This document shows, piece by piece, positions 1 through 11,298 of a stretch of 64,000 nt of DNA. Under the pieces are notes generated by a model, which made no database searches, had not been told where the DNA came from, and worked only from the letters and a program-made list of their open reading frames with translations. The stretch is from Arthrobotrys musiformis. Its lineage: Eukaryota; Ascomycota; Orbiliomycetes; Orbiliales; Orbiliaceae. The DNA lies in contig JAVHJL010000002.1 in the NCBI GenBank assembly GCA_036971715.1, positions 1,334,501-1,398,500 of the forward strand. The letters run 5' to 3'. The stretch's first letter is position 1. Every line of letters starts with the position of its first letter. The position numbers and the translations under genes were made by a program.

Positions 1-451
1 TACTCGGATAGATAGATAGCATGATATGGTCTTGTCGAAGCAGACTGGACTAATCAAAAGTATCCTTACTTGCTTATATTTTGTATTTTATACATGAATT
101 CGATATTAATATATCGTGAAGCCTTATGTTGGAATGTGATAGGTCCATCGGCACGGCCAGCCAATCAGAAGGGCCGATTTGTAACTGGGTCGGCTAAAGT
201 TGACCCCTCCAACATGTTAACAAGCCCAAAATCCTGGCCGAGTGAATTTTGCAGGGCGAAAACAGTGTGGACTGACTTCATACCCAAAGAACGTCAACAC
301 CCAATTGAAGCCCACCTCCAACAGACATACCTCCCATCCCACTTCCACTTCGACCTTCCCAGTCGCCTTCCTCCAATCTAGGCTACGGCCGACACCTTCT
401 CCGACCTCTTCGATCCCCGGCTTCTTTTCCCCGTCCTTACCGTCAGTCACA
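1..451. other. 5' flank of CYT1
   Basis: No gene is visible here. This is the upstream region of cytochrome c1, and it contains a CCAAT box listed separately. The stretch from about 300 to 451 is C-rich and G-poor on the coding strand, as fungal 5' untranslated leaders often are. Confidence 0.5.
161..167 (+). promoter_or_regulatory. CCAAT box upstream of CYT1
   Basis: CCAATCA lies about 285 bases before the CYT1 start codon. The fungal HAP2/3/5 (HapB/C/E) complex binds CCAAT and is known to drive respiratory genes including cytochrome c1. Its use here is inferred from motif and position only. Confidence 0.45.
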
Positions 452-1843
452 ATGTTCTCGCGGAACTGCCTTCGTCAGGCCTCGCGGTTCTCGAAATCCC
501 TTCCCATCCGACAAACTATACGGGTATATATACACCCAGCCGGAGGGACAGTCCGGGGGGGCTATTCTCTCCGGATATCGATACATCGCAGCTCCAATTG
601 GCTAACATTTGGCTTCTAGAGAAATGCCACCGGTGCTTCAAAAGCCGGCTCTGAAGCTTCCCAGCCCGGTCTAACGGCGGCTGCATATGCTGCGACTGCT
701 GCGGCTATTGCTACCTCGGGATGGTATTTCTATCAATACGGACCGACAGTACATGCCCTGTCACCGGCCGAAGAAGGGTACGATGCCAATTCCGAACTTT
801 TGACGACGCTTTACGATTGGAGGCTACGGGGCTGTGGCCGACATTGGCCGGTTATCCGTGGTATATAAATTCCATGTGCTAATATTTAATCGCTTCGGGT
901 TCGATATAGTCTTCATCCCACCAAGTACCCATGGGCCCATGCGGGTTTCCTGACCACATTCGACCACCAGGCGTGAGTATTCTCCCGAAATTCTACCATC
1001 GTTCGCGGCCAATTGCTAATCTTTTACCGCTTCTCGGCCAGTCTCCGTCGTGGCTTCCAGGTCTACCGTGAAGTCTGCGCTTCCTGCCACTCCCTCTCCC
1101 GTGTCCCATGGCGCGCTCTCGTCGGTGTCTCTCATACCGTCGACGAGGCCAAGGCCATGGCTGAAGAATGCGAATACGACGATGAACCAAACGACAATGG
1201 CGATATTGAAAAGCGCCCTGGTAAAATCTCGGACTATATTCCTGCACCTTATGCGAACGACGAGGCTGCCCGTGCTGCCAACCAGGGTGCCTTGCCACCA
1301 GATCTGAGCTTGATCGTCAAGGGCCGTCACGGTGGTTGCGATTACATCTTCTCTCTCTTGACTGGTTATCCGGATGAGCCCCCGGCCGGTGCCCCTGTCC
1401 CAGCCGGATTGAACTTCAATCCTTATTTCCCTGGAACTGGTATGGCGCAGTCTTTTCTCAATCAGACTTGTCGAATTATGGGATTGTGTGTTAATGTTTT
1501 ATGATAGGTATTGCCATGGCCCGTGTCCTCTACGACGGTATCGTTGAGTACGAGGATGGCACCCCGGCGACTACATCGCAGATGGCCAAGGATGTCGTCG
1601 AGTTCTTGAACTGGGCTGCCGAGCCAGAGATGGACGAGCGAAAGAAGATGGGTATGAAGGTTTTGGCCATCACGACCGTCATGTTCGCTCTCAGCATCTG
1701 GGTTAAGAAGTACAAGTGGGCACCACTGAAGACCAGGAAGATTGTAAGTGCAACATATGATTATCACGATATTGATAAAAACCTTTGGAATTGAATACTG
1801 ATGTCATTATTAGGTCTACAACCCACCAAAGGACCTCCACTAA
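452..1843 (+). CDS. CYT1: Cytochrome c1, heme protein of respiratory complex III
   Basis: This is the heme subunit of the mitochondrial bc1 complex, which passes electrons from the Rieske protein to cytochrome c. The model is join(452..523, 620..777, 910..972, 1042..1439, 1508..1743, 1814..1843), giving 318 residues, close to the yeast length of about 309. The N-terminus is rich in Arg/Ser and looks like a matrix presequence, followed by an Ala-rich sorting helix. The covalent heme motif CASCH follows the family block RRGFQVYREV. The FPGTGIAMARVLYDG segment, which carries the axial Met, is restored only when the intron at 1440-1507 is removed. A C-terminal membrane anchor ends in a short 30-base exon coding VYNPPKDLH. 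All five introns keep frame. The start at 452 has good context (CACAATG) and begins the presequence. Function is certain; exact exon ends are very likely. Confidence 0.96.
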
Positions 1844-3047
1844 ACGGTTTGCCGGAATTTAAGTACCTATTCCGCTTATGATCGTTCAAAAGAAACATTG
1901 TGAATACTAGAAACTCTTTGTCTCCGTTCCTCTTCATCCTCTTTTTTTAACTGTCATATACTTATATTAACAAGCCCGCCCTGTCTAAATCACCTTTTTA
2001 TTTCCTTTTTTCCTCGTCTTTTTTTTTTTGTCGTTGAAATCAAAAATAACCACTCTCCTGAGTAAAGACTTTGTGAATAGCAACCCCCGCCCCCATAACT
2101 ACCTACCCGCCGGAAGGAATTTAAAAAAGCAAAACATACAGAATTTACATGATAGAAGCTGCGGAGACAACCGGAACAGGTCAGTCTAGAATGACTCTAC
2201 CTGGTCGTTTTTCTCTTGAATTGTGATTCTTGTGGCTGGCCTTGTGAGGATGATGTAGCATCTGCATGTCTGCACACATGCGGGTATTAATTATTTTGTC
2301 CCACCGTCGGATTTTTGGAATTGGGAATCAATCGTCATAGACCGAGGGTATAGTTAACGATTGGAATTCCTTTGGTATAACCCATTAATTAATATTACGA
2401 GCGAGATGCACCATGACATCGATGTATAGAAAAAAAACGAGATATTGTTAAGGCGCCATTGAAGCTTGTCTTCCGGTTATCTCTTGGTATTCTCTTTATT
2501 TTATCGATTCTCCCTTTGAGGACAATCGAGCTTTTCACGAGCTCCTATCTCGATAGCATGATCATGATCGTGCGGGTCACGTAGTCTAACAAATATGTTA
2601 GCCTTCTTTTTTTTTCTCTCTCGCAATATTAATGCAGTTGCACTTGCCATGCAGGTGGGAGAGTATGAGAGTGATTTGCCCCGAGCGAGCTCTTTTCGTT
2701 TTTTGTTTTTTCTGCTGCAGGACCCGCCCGCGTCTGCCCCCCAAGACACAGTAAAACGTTAAAATGGAATTCTAACTTATAAAACCTGAACGGTGAACCC
2801 TCTTTTCCCAAAGCCTCCTCCCACATCATTTGCTTGCTCTGTTATTACTCGGCCCTTTTGACCTCGGGAATTCTTGAAGGCATCATACATTGTGCCCATA
2901 CCTATTATTTTTATCTAGATATCTTCCTTTTTCTCTCTGCAGTATTTTCGTTTGGGATATTACTATACATCCTATTCCTTTTTACTTCCTTGGATTCGGT
3001 TCAGGCTAGCTAGCTAAGCTATTCTTTAGCTGGTACCCATACTCGCG
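1844..3047. other. Intergenic region between CYT1 and the acidic orphan
   Basis: No coding region is supported. The first 300 bases are a likely CYT1 3' region with T-rich runs. The part from about 2750 to 3047 is pyrimidine-rich and is the probable leader of the gene starting at 3048, with AGCTAGCTAGCT-like repeats near 3005. Confidence 0.5.
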
Positions 3048-3959
3048 ATGATGACCGACGACCTAACCATGACGGACTCAACTCCCTCGCACCCCGCACA
3101 ACAACCCCCCAAGATAAAACCTCCATCGTACCTAATCGCCTACCTCCAAAAATCCGAACTTTTCACAAACAATAATAGTAACAACAACAATAACAACCCA
3201 GAAACCAAGTTCCCTCCGAAGGAGATTTCTGTTTCCAACAATTCGAGTTTGGAGAACAGTCGAGATTCGCTACACGATCACGAACACCGCCTCGACGACG
3301 ACGGGAATACAGCGGTTTCCGGGAGGAATTCGCTGGTGGAGCAGTTTTGGGCGGATACGCATTTGCATCATTACTCCTCCGACGGTACGGGCGATGAAGA
3401 TATCGAAGACGATGAAGAGTCCGATGAGGATCTTGAAGATCTTGGGGATTCGGATTCGTACCAGGATCCGGACGAGTTGACGAATTTACCGTATAAATCG
3501 CCGGCGGTGTATCAGCTCCCCGGGTTGGGGAATGTGAATAAATTCAGGACGTTGGTTAGGAATGGGCCTGTGGGGAGTTTGGAGGGGGAACTTCAGAGGT
3601 TTGTGGTTATTAAGAGGAGGAGTTTTAGGGGGGCTGGGTTGTACCCTGGGGAGATGGTTGATGTGGATGTGGAGATGAGTGGGTGTGTGGTTTTGGATGA
3701 TGATCAGGTTGTTGGTGACGGTCATGATGAGGATGATGAAGAGAGATTGGAAGGGGAGGTGGAGGTGATGTGGTCCGAAGATGGGGAGGAGTTCTGGCTG
3801 GTTAGGGATCCTGCTGAGGACGGTGGGATCGGGAAGGAGACCAGTTGGGTTCCGAGGGAGTGGTTTCTGCTGAGGAGGAAGATGATGACTATGGGCAAGG
3901 GACAACCTGGGAAAGAGAGGGAAAGGGTGGAGCTAAGAGTCGCCATGGAGGAGGATTGA
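3048..3959 (+). CDS. Acidic orphan protein, unknown function
   Basis: A single uninterrupted reading frame of 303 residues that I do not recognise. The N-terminal 60 residues are Pro- and Asn-rich with an Asn homopolymer region. Residues about 80-145 are strongly acidic (Asp/Glu runs). The C-terminal half (about 150-290) looks like a folded domain, beginning YQLPGLGNVNKFRTLVRNG and containing GELQRFVVIKRRSF and EEFWLVRD. It ends in a basic tail. No signal peptide or membrane segment is seen. A second ATG follows the first directly (ATGATG), and the third is 24 bases further on. The folded part argues for a real gene rather than chance. Function is unknown; a nuclear or cytosolic role would be a guess. 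Confidence 0.65.
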   Translation: MMTDDLTMTDSTPSHPAQQPPKIKPPSYLIAYLQKSELFTNNNSNNNNNNPETKFPPKEISVSNNSSLENSRDSLHDHEHRLDDDGNTAVSGRNSLVEQFWADTHLHHYSSDGTGDEDIEDDEESDEDLEDLGDSDSYQDPDELTNLPYKSPAVYQLPGLGNVNKFRTLVRNGPVGSLEGELQRFVVIKRRSFRGAGLYPGEMVDVDVEMSGCVVLDDDQVVGDGHDEDDEERLEGEVEVMWSEDGEEFWLVRDPAEDGGIGKETSWVPREWFLLRRKMMTMGKGQPGKERERVELRVAMEED

Positions 3960-5005
3960 ATGCTGCAAGTGGACTGAATACTTTTGTTTGAGAATTTCTA
4001 ATATCTTATGGGGGTTTCATGAGGAGGGATACACAAAAGCCGACAAGGAGTTCTTTTCCTTTGTTTCCTTGGTTTCTTGAATATGGAGGAGTTCATGGGT
4101 TTACTTTGGGTTTTTCTGTTCAGGGTTTAATGTAAATTTACTACGGGCGTGATCCGATGGGTTTCCGATTTCTCTCGTACCCATATGTCACCGAACGGAG
4201 GAGGGTTGGGGGGTTCTTATTTGGGGTAATATGGGCTGTTAATTGGCAGCTGGGTTCAAACAAATAGTGGATGGTGGATATATCACCCTCACTCATTTAC
4301 AATGTAGTCTAGAATCAAGCACTTACCTAACTTGCGCAATTGCTAGCTGGTTAATTATAAACAGGCTTGCTAATTTAGGGTCCTAAATAGCTGTAGGATG
4401 TGCAAGAGAGCGACTTTGAGGTATTAGTCTTAAGAATTAAATACCTAAATTACCATTTGACGTAGTGAGACGATTACCTAGGTATTTAACGTGCTTTGAA
4501 GATATTGATTCAGTGGGGGTCATTGGTTACTCATACTTACCTAAGTATGTATTACGGCCTCGATTTACAGTAATGCAGCTGCATACAGAGCTAGTCGTGG
4601 ATTTCCGCGAGGAGTAGGCTGGAAGCATGTGGGTTTCCTCCGTCGTCCTCTCGCCCGACGGGAAAACGTACCCCAAAAATGCAACCTTTCTCAACGCGGT
4701 TCTTATATTTACTCCGCCATTCTTAAGATCCTCCCTCCTCGTCCATCATCTGTTCTATCAAATCCTTTAAATATAAACATAATTATAATCACAGCTAACA
4801 AATTGGTCAATATTGACGTAATATGAAGACGTAGAAAAAACATGCATATTTACAGGTCAACTATAAATAGCGGTGCCGAGTGCTGTGCCTTGTTGATTTC
4901 TTCATCTCATCTCTTATCCACCTACCCACCTACCTCCTACCTATAGCTAGATTAGCCCTCCGCTAGCTTCATACTCTTACTGATATCATATATACATACT
5001 ATATA
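3960..5005. other. Intergenic region, no gene seen
   Basis: AT-rich spacer with many tacctag/cctaggta-type words. An open frame at 4629-4826 lacks codon bias and any family signal, so I treat it as chance. Confidence 0.5.
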
Positions 5006-6060
5006 TTGTGTCCAAAGTCATGCAATATCGCCGGCCAAATATATATCACCGGCGAAATAAGAGTGCCCCAGAATAACCCGAATGCACCTGGGTTAGAACG
5101 CAGACTCCCGACTTCCAGGACCGGGTTTCCTGGCTCTGTCACGATCGAGCCCGGCACAACTATCCCTGGCATCGACTCTCGCTCGAGGATATCTCAATGC
5201 AGTCACCCCGACGGAAATGTGTCTGCTTTAGCGGTGTAAGTTTTACCATTGCCTATTCCAATACTTCTCTCTCAGCTTATGGGTATTAGTGCTAATATAC
5301 ATTTGAATTTGTGTAGCGCAGCTATGGTTTGCCTAAAGTATCTCGATGTTATTGGAAGATTCCATGGACCATTCGATCCCGATGATGGAGACGTCAACAT
5401 ATCCCAGCCGCCGTGCGGCGACCACAAGACGACGCTCGAAATCCTGGAAGGAGAAATAAGTCGAAGTGAAGGTCTTCTGAAAGGGATTCGAGAGAAGTTC
5501 GAAGCCTTGGGGGGGGGGGGTTGCCTCAGGCCAAAATAATGGCATCAATTGAGAACAAAATCCTGTCCTTGTCTGAAAGGATTGATTGTCTATCAAATTT
5601 TGATAGACAATTTGGCTCTCTCGTAGCTACCTCAGGGTACGCCATTAACCAGCGAACGGCGCATTTACTGGATTGGGGTCTGTTTGTGATAGCAGACTCC
5701 CGACTGGGTGTCATGAACTCGGTTAGTACAGCGTCTTTGGAAAAGCTACCTACATCAGACGATGGGTCACATAGCTAATACCTTAACCTTATTCTCAACC
5801 ACAGCTCCCAGCTGTTGATGGCGGAATGGAGGGGGCCAAACCCATGGAAATCTCTGAGGTTCGGTGCGCATAGAGCGAAGCACTCTCGCGGCTGATGTCA
5901 CACAGATAAAAGCCCGGTTTAAGGCACGATTCCCAGGACGTACCAAGGAGCTTGAAGAAGATCAGGTTGAGAAATTACGACAGATGACCCAGAATGAGGG
6001 GGAGACTATCGAATCGTTTCATCTCCTATGTTAAGACTGTGGGGCGCCTTTTTCGACTTT
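5006..6060 (+). pseudogene. Broken orphan gene with gag-like tail and a 12-G tract
   Basis: A chain of exon-like blocks with one interrupted reading frame. The first block starts at ATG 5006 and can be spliced from GTAAGT at 5237 to the acceptor before 5318 (GTGTAG), staying in frame. The frame then runs to a homopolymer of 12 G at 5509-5520, after which it stops within a few codons. A different frame opens at once after the tract and continues to about 5720. Two more possible short introns lead to a block near 5908-6020. It reads IKARFKARFPGR, then QNEGETIESF, resembling the Lys/Arg-Phe-Pro and Gln-x-x-(E)ETIxSF pattern of LTR-retrotransposon gag proteins. That block is itself ended by an out-of-frame stop. 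The product is not identified. Either the gene is decayed, or the G tract is an assembly or strain length variant. Confidence 0.4.
5509..5520. repeat. Poly-G tract, 12 bases
   Basis: Twelve consecutive G residues inside an otherwise open reading frame. Downstream coding potential is in a frame that only connects if the tract length changes by +1 or -2. Confidence 0.9.
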
Positions 6061-6290
6061 TTATAAGAACGTTTCTCGTAGCTACGAGTTGAGGCAGAAA
6101 TAAAATTGAGTACTGCCTTGTATACATGTATCCGGATTTCGATTGGAAGACGATTGCAATGTTGGAAAAATATATTCAGATGTTGATGAGCGAGTGAATG
6201 TAGGTACTCCGCCGAAACTCCGAAAGGCCCGCTAAATAGACAAAGAATAGAAAACAAACCTCCCCTCTGCTCAGAATGGACTTTTATATT

Positions 6291-7080
6291 TTACAGGGCC
6301 TTCTGGATGGCCATATTCCGATTTATAAAAGCTCTTAAAGCTTGTAGTCCAGTTGCGGCACTGCTAGTAGAACTACCCTCCCCACCAGCGGCCGGAGCCC
6401 CCTCGGTGGATGTATTACTTGCGGTACCGAACCCAAATGCCTGATCTCCCATCATAACGGCCACGTTCTTCTGAAACCTATCCCTTTCCGCCATCTCCAG
6501 CTTCTCCTTCTTCTTACCCATCCCGCGCTTGGTCCCTAAGCTTGTCATCTTCTTCGGTAGCCCTTCCTGCGCAATATTCCCACTCCTGGTTCTCGCAATC
6601 GTGATGTTGACGTCGCTCAATCCGGGTATTCCAATCATCTTATTTCCGGTCGAAACTGCACCATCTTCAGCATCATCATCACCACCACCAAATCCTTCAA
6701 AATCCGGCAATGCATCTGCAAGGCTCGACAATGAAGTAACTAGTTTCCCTCGAGTTTTAGCTTCCTTCCCACGTCCGCGCTTTAACTTCTTCTTCACCCC
6801 AGAGGAGTTGGTAAGGCCCGTCGTGGCGACACGGTGGAGGAACGAGGAATGCTTTGCTTGTTGTTTCGCCCGTTTGGTGGGTTGGTAGGCTCGGTTTAGG
6901 TCCACCGTTCCCGTGACTACATCTTCGGCGAAAGCTTCGCCTAGGTCTGCGAAGCTGGTGGTGGGTTTGGAGCGAGAGGCTGCTTTGGCGCGGATGGATG
7001 TGCGTTTTTTGGTGGGTGCCTGGTTTGGTGGGATTAGGTTAGTGCTGACTCGTAGGCAGACGGATGTGATTTCGCACCAT
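6291..7080 (-). CDS. SLX9: Ribosome biogenesis protein SLX9-like (FAM207/SLX9 family)
   Basis: Predicted nucleolar factor for 18S rRNA processing and small-subunit export. The model is complement(join(6291..7019, 7078..7080)), 243 residues. The first exon carries only the ATG, followed by an intron with donor GTGCGA, branch CACTAAC and acceptor CCAG. The second exon opens APTKKRTSIRAKA, the usual basic start of the family. Further family features are a Lys/Arg-rich middle (KKKLKRGRGKEAKTRGK), the segment MGKKKEKLEMAERDRFQKN, and a C-terminal helix GLQALRAFINRNM. Low-complexity Gly/Ala/Ser sequence precedes the last helix, which is common. The ATG-only exon is the least certain part; an alternative is an internal start at the first Met of the second exon (near 6905), which would lose the conserved N-terminus. 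Confidence 0.8.
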
Positions 7081-7912
7081 AATGTATAGAGTGCTGCCTA
7101 ATGACGGCGATGGAACCGATATAGGATTTGACGGTTGTTTGGTAAGTTGGCCGAGGGCACTTTAGAGGCGGCGATGCTATTGAAGGGAGAGGTGGGTTTG
7201 GAGGGAAAAGGTTTGGAAGCGGCGAAAATTTTGGCCTTGGTTCCGAACCGCGAGCGGTCGCTTAGTAGCTGAAAATGGACATGAGAATACCACAGAACCA
7301 ACGCAGATTGATCTCAATTGGAATCTGGTATTACCCAACTTGAAGTTAGGATCTTGTGTTTCTTGGAGGGCGAAAGAGACTTTCAGAAGTCCCTTTCTCT
7401 TTTGCGCTTTGAGTTTTAGGCGACGGTACTAACAGACTAGCTTATTCAGTTAGGCTCATTGACGTGGTTCTCAGGAATACGATATCAATGCACGCCAAGA
7501 TGCCGCAAGGCTGACGGATTTCAGCTTCGCTGTGTTATCACATAAGCAAGCGTGGGAATCGGTTTGATTGAGCGGTACCGAACGCACACGCGGTGCGATT
7601 CAGGATCCAAATCCTTTCGTCAAACGCTACGGCCTAATCACAATTGGCGGTTGGTAGGGGTCTCCGATAATAAATAAGTGCTGGAACAGCAGATTCGATT
7701 TCGGGCTGGTCCAAGGATCCTACGCGTACCCCGCACGTATAAATATATATTCCTGCCGCCAATTCTCGTCAGGAGCATGTATGCTACTTCTATCGTTTGC
7801 CTCCGATTATATCAATTAAATTCAGACCCGCGACTTGGCACCGCCCGGATTAGGGCTATAGCTATATATAGTTATAGTTGGGAAAGTACTGGCGCCTGGC
7901 TTCGAGCTCAAG
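7081..7912. other. Divergent promoter region between SLX9 and the GTPase-ankyrin gene
   Basis: No gene is supported. A TATATA element sits near 7864-7869, about 45 bases before the start at 7913. The rest has no motif I can name. Confidence 0.45.
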
Positions 7913-10900
7913 ATGGATCCTCCCGTTAGAAAGGTGGAGACGGATGTGACGGCAGCAGATGCATCCGGAGAATCTAGTTACCCTCCTGAGGAATTTAGAG
8001 ATGGACTTGCTCCTCGCGATTCGGACATTTTCCTGCTCTTGATGGGACCGGCGGGGTCTGGGAAAACGTATGTAGCTACATTTTAATTTTGATAAGCCAT
8101 AATACCTTATCCCCTCGAACTTTGCGGGTGGTAGCTAAACTAAGAATTCATATACAACATACGGCCATGTAGTACTTTTATATCACGATGTACTGACAAT
8201 AAAGGCCTCTCACAAGGTACCCCTTGGGGTGCTTTTGGCCCCACCAGACCTTTCGCGTACATGTACGGCGGTGATCTGGACACAGGTAAGGGTGATAGAG
8301 ATTGCCATTTATGATTTTAGCTACATACATAAACCTAACTAAAATTTATAACCATAGCCAGTAAAATACCACGGATCTATCGCTGTGAACTCGACTCGTC
8401 CACAAATATCTACTTGATAGATACCCCCGGATTCGGCCACGAAACAAGAAAGGACGCAGAAACACTCCATGAGATCGCTGACTTTCTGGCAAAGGCGTAC
8501 CTGTCTATCCCCATCCATGGAATTTTGTACTTCCAGTCTATCAGGGATAATGAGATGCTCAGCGGCGGTGCCTTGAGTTACGTGGACCTCTTTAAAAGAA
8601 TTTGCGGGGAAGAGATGTTGAGGATTTCGGACGTCACCCTTGTTACCACAAAATGGGAGGCCCCGCAAAAGGCATTACCCACCGATTTAAGCTTCCAACA
8701 GCTGGAGAATACGGAGAAATGCGGTACAGTCTTCTACTGGATGGAAGTCGTCAAAGGTCGTAGCAGGGTTGAAGGAGAGGGTTACTACCGTCACTTTACG
8801 GACTCGAAAGAGTCGGCTATGACACTACTGAAGCAGTTTCGATCCTCCCGGCTGCATCCCTCCGGTTTACCGAACGTATTGAACATCCAAAAGGAGCTTG
8901 TTCTAAACTACAACTTTCTCTACGAAACCGATGCTGGGGCAGAACTTGACTCGCATCTTAAGAGTAGGACCATTTGGGACACCGCTGATTTAAAAGCTTT
9001 GAGGGGGGCGATGGGCGGAGCGAGTACACAATCGACGGGTATGGTGCCCCTTCAGGACAGGGTTAAGCTGCACAAGAGACAAGATATGAGCGTAGGCCTG
9101 GAGGTTTTGGCCGAAATGGAGCGTCAAGTCGACGTACTGGAATTGGAAGCAAAACTCCTCGAGTATCAATTGGAGCGGAATATGTTGTCATCCGATTTCA
9201 AGACCCGATATTCAGCAGTTCTGAGAACCGAAGCAAAACGAAGAGAGGTAGACGGCGCTGCGAACCAACGTATTATCGATAGGCTGTATAACCGGATCGG
9301 GGCTTTGGCAAAGGAAGCCATCAGACAAGGCAGTCTGCCACAGTCTGGTATCAACCTTATTGAAAAATATCTACGGCGAGAACCTTATGAGAAGAGCTTC
9401 TCTTTCAATCACTGTGACGACCCGGTTACTTTCCAGATGTTTGAGGAAGGCAAAAGGGAATGGGATTCCTTGGTATCATACAACGACCCTTCATCAAAGC
9501 CAACTCTAGCTCTTACTCCAACAAAGGAACGATTCAAGACTGGCCTTTGGATAGAGAGTACTCTACATGTAGCCGCTCGTAACGGCGAATGTGCTGTCGT
9601 TAGAGAACTACTCAATAGGCTCCCGAATATTCGAAATTACTTAGTTCGCAAGAACGGCAGAGGATCCACCCCGTTACATCTTGCAGTACAATCAGGGAAC
9701 CCCGAAGTGGTCGAAATGCTGGCCGCAAGGATGTCAAAGCCAGATTTGTACATCCAAGATGAATACGGGTATACACCGCTCGCCCTCGCACTCAGCCACA
9801 GGAGCCGGGAACTCGTTGCTGCAATTACACCAGATTTTCGGAATCTAGAAGGGTTCACGATAGCAACTAAGTTTGCGTTTAAGGAATTCCTACACTCCCC
9901 TCCAGATGTCTTGACCGAGTTTCTAAGTCTCAGTACCAGAGACCCCGCATTCCCGGCACTGAGGACTGAAGATTGGAATAATATTCTACACATCGCTCTA
10001 GAGCTTGATACAGATCGTGCAGATATTTGCTTCAAGACCATCGAATCTGCGCCTGCGCGTGTTATAGATGGATATCTCTTCAATACAAACATATACGGCC
10101 TGACCCCAATAGCACAAGCGGCAGCCAACGGAAGACGAGATAACATCCTAGCATTTGCGCGAAGATTTGGAAGTAGGGTTCGAATCCGGGAGGTAGTCAA
10201 TAGACGTTCAAGCCTCGGATCCCCTTTCTTCCTCGCCGCCACCCGAGGCCACCTAGAATGTGCGGAAACTCTGCTATCTCTCGGTGCTGACCGCAGTCAG
10301 TTAGAACTCTGTGGGTTATCAACAGATGATTGGATTAAATTTTGTACGGGCGAAGTTATATTGAGACCCGCTACGAATAACGATCAACCGACGTCGGTTT
10401 CAGGTCAATCTAAACCATTAATGGCACTAACCTTCGAACCGATGCCATACGCTGTGAAGGCCATCGAGAAGGACAGGCGATATATACTAGAAAAACCCCG
10501 TACCGAACTTCTGGCCGACCCGAAACTACTACACAATCTATCACAACATTACTTTATCCCCGCCGATAGAATACCCGCCGTGCGAGCCGGGCGTGCTAAG
10601 GACAATGTTGCACTGCTCGCCATAAAGGGTGTAGAAGCCGGTGTAGCTCTATACGGATTATGGCTCCAAACCTTGCGAGCGTATTTTGGTTACTCGGTAT
10701 TACGCTGCGGTTCTTGCTCTTCACCGCTAGGTCCCAAATTCTACCACTGCATGATGTGCCCACTCGCCGACTTTTGCGAAGAGTGTTATAACAGTCGCCC
10801 CGGCCCCATCGATCTAACCCAGGGGTTAGGTTTCAGGAGACAGAATTGCAACTGTCTTACGTACCATCCTTGGGTCGAGATCGATATGGCTTCGTCAACG

Positions 10901-11050
10901 TTTGAGTTCTTGGAACCGGGAAGTATTGAGCATGACCGCATGGTGGATAAATTGCTTTCCAGGTTGAGGCTTCAGGAACACCCCCCCATATCTGAACCTT
11001 TTGATTCTGCAATGTCATCTGCACCCCCGCTAAATCCCGGTGTTAGTTGA
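7913..11050 (+). CDS. GTPase (AIG1/dynamin-like G domain) - ankyrin repeat - ZZ zinc finger protein
   Basis: The model is join(7913..8067, 8173..8285, 8358..11050), 986 residues. The G domain is N-terminal: P-loop GPAGSGKT at residues 45-52, completed as KTTFI across the first intron; G3 DTPGFGH at about 111-117 after a GDLDTASKIPRIY segment that matches the Thr-containing loop of this GTPase group; and TTKW at about 186-189 in the G4 position. A helical region rich in Glu/Arg follows (about 335-420). Ankyrin repeats occur at about 488-580 (TLHVAARNGE, TPLHLAVQSGNPEVVEML) and again near 670-735 (LTPIAQAAANG, FFLAATRGHLECAETLLSLGA). A Cys-rich ZZ-type finger sits at about 870-930 (CGSCSSPLGPKFYHCMMC, then CEECY). 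The layout resembles fungal receptor-like proteins with a nucleotide switch plus repeat sensor, but its role is inferred. The G4 motif lacks the usual Asp (TKxD), so nucleotide specificity is uncertain. Confidence 0.88.
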
Positions 11051-11298
11051 TGTGTGTACTAGACATATAGTGTTTATTCTCCCCTAATACATGCGGGAAA
11101 GTTGTAGCATGTCATTTATTCCAGACGAGTGATGTACAAATTTATAATTTTAGACGTTGTATTGTCCAAATTAAACCTCCTAGACCTGATGCCTACTGTA
11201 TGGTCTCGTTCATTACTCCCTGTATACCTTATTAAGTAACCAAACCATAGAAACTCCAATCGCTAGACTTAAATATTAATATCAGATACCCACCCAAA

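Noticed and set aside
242..619. 125-codon frame overlapping the CYT1 start
   Set aside because: Same frame as the CYT1 first exon but extended upstream through the leader and downstream into intron 1. The downstream ATG at 452 begins the presequence.
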